From JBCDBY01 sp039182715 (GTDB lineage Bacteria; Planctomycetota; PLA2), in the NCBI GenBank assembly GCA_039182715.1, contig JBCDBY010000271.1, forward strand, positions 1 through 6,421: a stretch of 6,421 bases of DNA, in the 5' to 3' direction. The notes under the pieces are model-generated. The model was not told the DNA's origin. It saw only the letters and a program-made list of their open reading frames with translations, and did not search any database. The translations under genes were made by a program, and so were the position numbers. Shown here in pieces: positions 1-4,986 of this stretch (its first letter is position 1; each line of letters starts with the position of its first letter).

Positions 1-23
1 AGCGCTCGGACACGGCGGCGATG

Positions 24-3000
24 TTACTCGCTCCTCCAAAGCCGCACGGTGTTGTCGCCGGAAGCCGACGCGAGTGTCTTGCCGTCCGGGCTCCACTCGA
101 CGTCGTACACGTAGTTCGTGTGGCCGGTCAGCTCGAGCAGGGAGGTGCCCGAGTTGGGGTCCCAGATCCGAATGGTCTCGTCGTGACTGCCCGAAGCGAG
201 CCGCGTGCCGTCGGGCGAGAACGCCAATCCGTAGACCTTGCTCGCGTGGCCCCGCAGCTGTCGCAGAGGGACGTACGTCTGCGCGTCGAACAGTGTGATG
301 ATGCCGTCCCGCGAGGCCGCGATGAAACGGCCGCGGGGGTCGGTCGCCACCGTCTGGATCCATCCCTTGCCCGGCATCAGTTCGCGCAGGAGCGTGCCAT
401 CGTCGGCATCGAAGACGAGGCAGGTGCCTTTCGACCCGCCGACGATCAGTCGCTCACCGTCGGCCGTGTAGGCGAGGGAGCGCGCGTAGGTGGACTTGTG
501 GTGCCAGACCACGTTGCCCTCGCCATCCAGCACGACCGGCGTTTCCGCGCGCGTGTAGTAGTAGAGCGCGAGGGCGACCTGATCGGAACCGGGACGGGTC
601 GCGACGGCGTAGACGTAACCTTCGTCGTGGCGACGAACCGGTTCGGCTCCCGGCTTTCTTTCGAAGACCCCTTTCTGCTCGCCGAACCAGAGGGACTCCC
701 CGCGAAACAGGCACGCATAGGCCATCCCCTGCGTGGGGATCGTCTCCAGCAGGTTGCCCGTCGCCAGGTCGGTCAAGCGCACGGTTCTGTCCCATCCGGC
801 ACTGGCGATTCGGCGGCCGTCCGGTGAGAAACCCACGCCATAGACGTAGGGATACGGATTGCCGTCGGCACGGCTCCGGTGCACCCGCAGGACGTTGCGC
901 CGGTCTCCTTTGAATGCCCAACGGCGAACACCCTTTGTGCAGACGCTCTCGATGGTGGCGCCCGCGTCCGTGAAGCGCACGAGTCGCACGGGTTCTTCGT
1001 GCCCGAGCAGAATGCGCTTCTCCGACGTCTGCAGGTCCCAGATCGATACCGTCAGGTCGGCGCCCCCCGCAACGAGATAGCGACCGTCCGGCGACCAGGC
1101 GAGCGAGAAGATGGAGCCGGTATGGATGCGCGAGATGCCGACCAGCTTCCCCGTGCGCCACTCGTGCACGCGGACGGCCGACCCCACCGAACCCGTGGCG
1201 AGGTAACGGCCGTCCGGAGAGAACGCCATCGCGTGGGGGGCGAAGTAGGCGCCGGTCGTGAGGTCGATGGATTCGCCCGAGCGCCGGTCGCGAATCTCGA
1301 CGACGAGATCACTCTTATTGGCCGCCCAGAGGTTCCCATCCTCGGAGACGGCCGCGATGACGCGGTACTTGACGACATGATCGAGGATCTCGTTCGTCTT
1401 GCGGTCGACCAGCCAGGCGCCCGGACCCTCCCGCGGACCCCGCGCGTCGGTGAAGGCGGCATAGCGCCCGTCGGGTGAGCTACCGACCCAGCCGACGTTG
1501 TTCAGCGGCAGCGGGGACCCGTCGATTGCGAGCGGCTTGCCGGTGCGCCGGTCGATGAGCTTCTTGTCGACGATGACGAGGTCGGCCGGCGTGAGCTCGC
1601 GGAACCATGCATCCCAGTGGGGATCGTCCCAGTCCGTCGGGAAGTCTTCGAGCCGGAAGAGATCGAGTTCCTCCGGGAACGGACGGAACTCGCCGCCCCC
1701 CTTCAGCTTCCGGGACAGGTAGTTCCACTCCCAGCCCCGATGCGCGGCCGGAACGAGCTCGAGCAACTCGCGCGCGTGGCGCGGCCGCGCCGTGCGCAGG
1801 TCGACGGCGGCGGCGTTGACGCGTGCGCGCGCCAGCGCAAGGCTGGCCTGCTCCGCCGAGCGATCGGCCTCCTTCGCGAACTGCAGCGCGAGGACGAGCC
1901 CGATCGCGAGCGCGCCGATGGTCGCGGCGAGACCGCCGACCAACGCCTTGTTGCGCTTGACGAACTTCTTGAGCTGGTAGGTCGCGGTGGGGCTGCGCGC
2001 CACGATCGGCTCGTCCGCGAGCGAACGGCGAATGTCTTCCGCGAGTGCGCTGGCGCTCTGGTAGCGCCGGTCGGGCTCCTTGGCGAGCGCCTTCATGAAG
2101 ATCCACGTCAGATCGCCGCGCAACTCGCGGTCGAGCGATCCGAGCGGCGGCGGATCGGTCCGCATGATGTCGAGGATGACGTCGGAAACCGAGCGGCCGT
2201 CCGTCTCGTGCGGAAGCCGGCCGCTCAGCAGCTCGTAGCCGAGCACGCCGAGCGCGTAGACATCGGTTCGCGTGTCGACGTCGGACGGTTTGGCGCGCGC
2301 CTGCTCCGGGCTCATGTAGCCGAGGGTGCCGAGCACGAGGCCGGTCATGGTCTGTCCGTCGTGCTCGACGCGCCGCGCGAGCCCGAAGTCGAGCACCTTC
2401 GGCTGGCCGTCGTCGGTCACGAGGATGTTGGACGGCTTGAGGTCGCGATGGATCACGCCGCGCTGGTGCGCGTGCGCGACGATGTCGCAGACTTGCGCAA
2501 GCAGCTTGAGCCGCGCCCGCGCGTCGAGCTTTTCCTCGTCGGCGTACTGCAGCAGCGAACGTCCGTCGATCAGCTCCATGACGATCGCGGAATCTTCGAG
2601 CGCGTAGACGCGCGCGATGCCGGGGTGCGACAGCTGCCCGAGGATCTCGCCTTCCGCCTCGAATCGCTCGCGCGCGCGGGGAGAGAAGCGCGCGTTGAGC
2701 ACCTTGATGGCGACGCGCCGCCGCGGCTGCTCCTGCTCCGCCTCGTAGACGGTGCCGCTTCCGCCAGCGCCGAGCGGCCGCAGGATGCGGTACCCGCCGA
2801 TGCGCTCGGGTACTTCCGGCGTTCCCTGCACCTCGTCCCAAACCTTGGAGAGCTCCGGCCCGATCGCGGTGACCGAGTCGGCGTCGGCGCTCGCCTCGTG
2901 GTGCGCGAGCATGGACTCGACCTCGGTGCGCAGGTCGCCCTCGCAGTGCCGATCGAGATACGCCAAGCGATCGGGGCCCGCCGGAATCTGGCGGGCCTCG

Positions 3001-3038
3001 TCGAAGTGATTGCATACGCGCTGAAAGCGCTGGTCCAT
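24..3038 (-). CDS. Transmembrane Ser/Thr protein kinase with C-terminal WD40 propeller
   Basis: Complete 1004-residue Hanks-type (PknB-like) kinase expected to phosphorylate Ser/Thr on cytoplasmic proteins. Residues 1-75 are the helical N-terminal module often seen before planctomycete kinases (YLDRHC...LRTEVESMLAHH). The kinase domain spans about 83-340: glycine loop LGAGGSGTVYEA (89-100), catalytic Lys112 in VAIKVL, alpha-C Glu129, HRDLKPSN (197-204; base Asp199), DFG (217-219), and SPE (243-245) in place of APE. Every catalytic residue is present, so it should be active. Basic residues 357-364 precede one membrane helix (about 365-388), so the rest is predicted to be outside the cytoplasm. 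Residues 388-430 look helical, then comes RGWEWNYL (434-441). About 11-12 WD40-like blades fill 515-1004. The best are near 644-668 (ending SIWD), 936-960 (ending IRIWD) and 978-1001; several middle ones are degenerate, suggesting two propellers. Start ATG has no Shine-Dalgarno; stop is TAA. The substrate is unknown, and no ECF sigma factor gene lies in the window. Confidence 0.96.
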   Translation of the reverse strand: MDQRFQRVCNHFDEARQIPAGPDRLAYLDRHCEGDLRTEVESMLAHHEASADADSVTAIGPELSKVWDEVQGTPEVPERIGGYRILRPLGAGGSGTVYEAEQEQPRRRVAIKVLNARFSPRARERFEAEGEILGQLSHPGIARVYALEDSAIVMELIDGRSLLQYADEEKLDARARLKLLAQVCDIVAHAHQRGVIHRDLKPSNILVTDDGQPKVLDFGLARRVEHDGQTMTGLVLGTLGYMSPEQARAKPSDVDTRTDVYALGVLGYELLSGRLPHETDGRSVSDVILDIMRTDPPPLGSLDRELRGDLTWIFMKALAKEPDRRYQSASALAEDIRRSLADEPIVARSPTATYQLKKFVKRNKALVGGLAATIGALAIGLVLALQFAKEADRSAEQASLALARARVNAAAVDLRTARPRHARELLELVPAAHRGWEWNYLSRKLKGGGEFRPFPEELDLFRLEDFPTDWDDPHWDAWFRELTPADLVIVDKKLIDRRTGKPLAIDGSPLPLNNVGWVGSSPDGRYAAFTDARGPREGPGAWLVDRKTNEILDHVVKYRVIAAVSEDGNLWAANKSDLVVEIRDRRSGESIDLTTGAYFAPHAMAFSPDGRYLATGSVGSAVRVHEWRTGKLVGISRIHTGSIFSLAWSPDGRYLVAGGADLTVSIWDLQTSEKRILLGHEEPVRLVRFTDAGATIESVCTKGVRRWAFKGDRRNVLRVHRSRADGNPYPYVYGVGFSPDGRRIASAGWDRTVRLTDLATGNLLETIPTQGMAYACLFRGESLWFGEQKGVFERKPGAEPVRRHDEGYVYAVATRPGSDQVALALYYYTRAETPVVLDGEGNVVWHHKSTYARSLAYTADGERLIVGGSKGTCLVFDADDGTLLRELMPGKGWIQTVATDPRGRFIAASRDGIITLFDAQTYVPLRQLRGHASKVYGLAFSPDGTRLASGSHDETIRIWDPNSGTSLLELTGHTNYVYDVEWSPDGKTLASASGDNTVRLWRSE

Positions 3039-3067
3039 CGGGCGTCAGTCTAATGAACTCGCGGGGC
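3039..3067 (-). other. Short spacer linking the two minus-strand genes
   Basis: Twenty-nine bases separate the TAG stop of the secreted-protein gene from the ATG of the kinase gene. I see no terminator hairpin, promoter boxes or purine-rich ribosome-binding site. The short, featureless gap supports co-transcription of the two genes. It also implies that the kinase start is reached by translational coupling or by Shine-Dalgarno-independent initiation. That is inference from spacing alone. Confidence 0.6.
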
Positions 3068-4645
3068 CTAGTAGTGGCACGCCATCACCGGATCGCCCGC
3101 GAGATTGCCGCCGAGGTTGCTCCATCCCGTCCACTCGCCCTTGACCCGTCGGATGACGCGGATGGTGCCGTCCGTTGCGCGCACCGCCACGTGCACCGCG
3201 CGACGGCGCCACGAACCCGATGCCGACGGCGCGCCGGCGCAGTGGGTCGCGCCGTGCACCTGCTGCCAGCTGCCGAAGCTGCCGTCCTCCGGGCGCTCGC
3301 ACGCATGGAGCCGGCCGCCCTTCACCGCGAGGACGAGCAGCGAACCCTGGCCGGGCTTCGAGCCGGTCCAAACGGCGGCCGGCCCGTGATCCCAGGTCTG
3401 GCTGCCGAGCTGGCTCCAGTCGCCCCAGCTGTCGTTTTTGGCGTCGTAGTGCGCGCGGCGGATGCGTCCGTCGTCGGCGCGGAAGAGGACGAGCACGCGC
3501 TGGTCGCCGTTGGGGACGGCGGCCGGACGCGAGGCGACGAGTCCCCCCGGCAGGACCGTCTCCCAACTGTTCGACGTGTCGTACTTGGTCGACCAGACGA
3601 CGCCGGTGTTCTCGTAGAGGGGCCGCATGCGCAGGCCGCCCTCGTCGGAGCGCGCGAAGGCGAACACCTGATGGAAGGAGTTCGAGAGTTCCGCGGCGGC
3701 GAGGGCCGGCACGCCGACGCCGGCGAACGGCACGCCGGTCGACTTCGCATCGATCCAGCTGTACTTGACCGGGCCGCCCGCGAACCGCAGCGGCGGATAC
3801 GAGCGGGCGTTCCAGACCTTTCGCCACAACACGTCGTTCTTGATGAAGTAGAAGGAGAGCCAAGCCTGCGTGGGCGCGCCGTCGATGGCGCGGTTGTCGC
3901 CGACCGGGCCGACCGCCATCGCGTGCGTCTCGGCGCCGCTGTTCTTGTGGATGCGGGTGTAGTGGTCCTGATAGATGCGCACCGTGCAGTTGGGCTCGAC
4001 GGTCTTCTTCGTGAGCAGCTTGTCCATCAGCGCCGGCGTATGGACCTTCACGTGCCACATGCCGCCGTGATTCTTCCAGTGCGCCGTCTTGCCCGGCTCG
4101 ACGACCTGCTTCCAGACGGAGATCACGGTCTGGCTCGGGTTGTAGACGTGCACGCGCACCTTCTCGTTCGAGTCGTTCCTGAAGGTGATCTTCGGCTGGG
4201 CGGGGCGCTTGCCGCCGCTCAGCTTCTTCGACTTGGAGAAGACGATCCGGCCGCCCCAGGGACCGCCCGTGGCGATCTTCTTGTCCGGCAAGACCTTGCG
4301 GTCCTGGTAGACGACCACGCGCATCGACGGCAGCGGCAGCCGCACGCCCTTGTTCGCCTTGACCTTCTTCTTCAGCATCTTGAGGCCCTTGCTCCCGTCG
4401 GGCCGATACGCCTTCACGACCACGGTCATCTTCGAGTCGTTCTGGAACCAGGCGCCCTTCGGCTTGGGCCGGTTGGCCACCGAGACGCGGATCTCCCGGT
4501 CGTACTCGGTCGCCTTCTTCTTGCGGGCCTTGCCGCGGGCCGCATAGATGCTCTTGCCGGGGCTCATCGCGACAACGACGCACTCCTCCGCGACGGAGGC
4601 GGGCACCAACAGCAGGACGGCGGAGATCAGAACGGAGATTCGCAC
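3068..4645 (-). CDS. Exported protein: tandem lysine-rich domains plus PLL-like propeller
   Basis: Complete 525-residue protein of unrecognised overall family. Residues 1-19 are a Sec signal peptide (MRIS, hydrophobic core, cleavage probably after ASVA), so it is exported. Residues about 60-235 hold two copies of one domain offset by 88 residues. Both have PK..(W/F)F(Q/R)NDS (63-71 and 151-159), then V.V..Y.P, a lysine-rich stretch, a V.V strand, a DK motif and a closing RI strand. The NDS and beta-strand pattern suggests a small beta-sandwich, but I cannot name it. Residues about 257-525 look like a beta-propeller with W/F-x-x-W turns near 407-410, 457-460 and 505-508, repeating every 48-50 residues and followed by L-G or similar. 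This resembles PLL-type fucose-binding lectins, though sugar binding is unproven. There is no lipobox. The only in-frame start keeping the signal peptide is GTG, with GGAGG just two bases upstream. The frame upstream has no other start before a stop at 4718-4720. It probably leads a transcription unit with the kinase. Confidence 0.92.
   Translation of the reverse strand: MRISVLISAVLLLVPASVAEECVVVAMSPGKSIYAARGKARKKKATEYDREIRVSVANRPKPKGAWFQNDSKMTVVVKAYRPDGSKGLKMLKKKVKANKGVRLPLPSMRVVVYQDRKVLPDKKIATGGPWGGRIVFSKSKKLSGGKRPAQPKITFRNDSNEKVRVHVYNPSQTVISVWKQVVEPGKTAHWKNHGGMWHVKVHTPALMDKLLTKKTVEPNCTVRIYQDHYTRIHKNSGAETHAMAVGPVGDNRAIDGAPTQAWLSFYFIKNDVLWRKVWNARSYPPLRFAGGPVKYSWIDAKSTGVPFAGVGVPALAAAELSNSFHQVFAFARSDEGGLRMRPLYENTGVVWSTKYDTSNSWETVLPGGLVASRPAAVPNGDQRVLVLFRADDGRIRRAHYDAKNDSWGDWSQLGSQTWDHGPAAVWTGSKPGQGSLLVLAVKGGRLHACERPEDGSFGSWQQVHGATHCAGAPSASGSWRRRAVHVAVRATDGTIRVIRRVKGEWTGWSNLGGNLAGDPVMACHY
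3941..4468 (-). repeat. Tandem duplication of an ~88-residue domain inside the exported protein
   Basis: This segment encodes residues about 60-235, two diverged copies of one unit. Copy A is about 4205-4468 (residues 60-147) and copy B about 3941-4204 (residues 148-235). Aligned landmarks are PKGAWFQNDS with PKITFRNDS, VVVKAYRPD with VRVHVYNPS, MRVVVYQD with WHVKVHTP, and LPDKKI with LMDKLL. Identity is low outside these anchors, so the duplication is old. It is visible at protein level; I did not see an obvious DNA-level repeat. Boundaries are approximate. Confidence 0.75.
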
Positions 4646-4653
4646 ACCCTCCG
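4633..4653 (-). promoter_or_regulatory. Initiation region of the exported-protein gene, possibly self-masking
   Basis: On the minus strand GGAGG (4648-4652) lies only two bases before the GTG start (4643-4645), closer than the usual 5-9 base spacing. CGGAG (4649-4653) can pair with CTCCG inside codons 3-5 (4633-4637), making a 5-bp hairpin whose 11-base loop contains the start codon. A second small stem, GGGC/GCCC (4654-4657 with 4663-4666), sits immediately upstream. A weak start, a close Shine-Dalgarno and pairing over the start would together give low or conditional translation. The stems are short and may be chance in GC-rich DNA. Confidence 0.35.
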
Positions 4654-4663
4654 GGGCGCAAAG

Positions 4664-4700
4664 CCCACCCCAACCCCTGAAGGAAACCCCGAAGAAACCC
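4664..4700 (-). other. Run of five G-tracts upstream of the exported-protein gene
   Basis: The minus strand has five G-tracts of 3-4 bases (plus-strand C-runs at 4664-4666, 4668-4671, 4674-4677, 4687-4690 and 4698-4700). They are separated by 1, 2, 9 and 7 bases. Any set of four tracts includes the 9-base loop, so this is only a marginal G-quadruplex candidate. It would lie in the non-coding leader or promoter of the minus-strand gene. I found no convincing -35/-10 pair here. Confidence 0.3.
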
Positions 4701-4732
4701 GGTGATACGGTGCCCCTTTAGCAGGGCAGGGA

Positions 4733-4851
4733 TACGGTGCCAGGTAAATCCGCCGTGGGCGCAAAGTGCGCCTGTCGTCGGCGTTTTCGCCGACCGCGCC
4801 GGTGGCGCGAAAGAGCGAATCCGCTCGACGGCGGATTTACCTGGCACCGTA
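4733..4851. repeat. Perfect 24-bp inverted repeat enclosing four hairpins (five-way junction)
   Basis: The left arm 4733-4756 (begins TACGGTGCCAGG) is an exact reverse complement of the right arm 4828-4851 (ends CCTGGCACCGTA). The 71 bases from 4757 to 4827 form four successive perfect hairpins, leaving only a few unpaired linker bases. In total 48 base pairs involve 96 of 119 bases. A perfect 24-bp stem plus perfect inner hairpins is far beyond chance, so the structure is under selection or was recently copied. It could be a mobile palindrome (REP/BIME, MITE or IS200/IS605-related), a cruciform-forming protein-binding site, or a structured RNA. It is too elaborate for an intrinsic terminator and has no U-tract beside the stem. 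Confidence 0.85.
4757..4827. other. Four consecutive perfect hairpins between the inverted-repeat arms
   Basis: Hairpin 1 pairs GGCGCA (4758-4763) with TGCGCC (4767-4772), loop AAG; G4757 and T4773 could add a wobble pair if transcribed on the plus strand. Hairpin 2 pairs GTCGGCG (4777-4783) with CGCCGAC (4788-4794), loop TTTT. Hairpin 3 pairs CGCGCC (4795-4800) with GGCGCG (4804-4809), loop GGT, and abuts hairpin 2. Hairpin 4 pairs GAGCG (4813-4817) with CGCTC (4822-4826), loop AATC. Linkers are TGTC, none, AAA and a single G. Hairpins 1 and 3 share the GGCGC/GCGCC core, so a competing fold pairing them with each other is possible. Confidence 0.8.
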
Positions 4852-4872
4852 CGGGTGGGCACCGTGCGGGTG
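4843..4872 (+). repeat. 15-base tandem repeat at the right edge of the palindrome
   Basis: GGCACCGTACGGGTG (4843-4857) is followed directly by GGCACCGTGCGGGTG (4858-4872); they differ only at the ninth base (A or G). The first copy overlaps the right arm of the 24-bp inverted repeat. This tandem step creates the second inverted ACGGTGCC copy, so the outer palindrome on this side may result from a local duplication and not from a separate insertion. Confidence 0.8.
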
Positions 4873-4986
4873 GCGGGCCGCGTCGGGAGTGTCGTTACCT
4901 TCGTTCCGGATTCGCTACCGCTCCGTGACCGAAGAGAGGGTTTGGTTCGGATTCTGGCCCCGGCACGCTCCGTGCAATCGCCCGGC
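4873..4986 (+). other. Leader and presumed promoter region of the lipoprotein gene
   Basis: These 114 bases between the palindromic element and the lipoprotein start must hold its promoter or leader. I see no clear -35/-10 hexamers. No Shine-Dalgarno site precedes the ATG: the purine stretch near 4931-4940 is about 45 bases away. The reading frame upstream stays open for some distance, but the signal peptide fixes the start. With the rest of 4646-4986, this completes the 341-base intergenic stretch; no small gene or tRNA was found in it. Confidence 0.4.

Larger units (their letters stand above)
4704..4872. repeat. Compound palindromic repeat region with four ACGGTGCC motifs
   Basis: The 8-mer ACGGTGCC occurs forward at 4707-4714 and 4734-4741 and inverted (GGCACCGT) at 4843-4850 and 4858-4865. 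The forward pair sits in an identical 11-mer, GATACGGTGCC, 27 bases apart. The inverted pair belongs to a 15-base tandem repeat. The outer copies extend to a 9-bp inverted repeat, ACGGTGCCC with GGGCACCGT, that encloses the long 24-bp palindrome. Such nested, head-to-head short repeats between divergent genes are typical of REP/BIME-type or MITE-type elements. No transposase gene lies in the window, and I cannot name the family. Confidence 0.75.

Noticed and set aside
1617..4705. Two long plus-strand open frames (1617-3053 and 3053-4705) lying opposite the minus-strand genes
   Set aside because: They are antisense to a complete kinase and to a complete exported protein. Their translations are Arg/Ala/Val-rich without motifs, as expected from stop-poor GC-rich DNA.
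4733..4851. Long palindrome as an intrinsic terminator
   Set aside because: It lies between the 5' ends of two divergent genes, so nothing in the window needs terminating there. No T-tract follows either arm.
4733..4851. Multi-hairpin element as a tRNA or integron attC site
   Set aside because: The 24-bp perfect closing stem and four inner hairpins do not fit a tRNA cloverleaf. There is no attC core-site arrangement and no integrase or gene cassette array nearby.
4704..4872. CRISPR-like repeats
   Set aside because: Only two copies per orientation with unequal periods (27 and 15 bases); there is no spacer series and no cas gene.
4929..4950. CCGAA...TTCGG 5-bp inverted repeat in the lipoprotein leader
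   Set aside because: A 5-bp stem with a 12-base loop is expected by chance in a region of this composition.
4944..4954. GGTTCGGATTC resembling a tRNA T-arm
   Set aside because: No acceptor stem, anticodon arm or D-arm can be placed around it.
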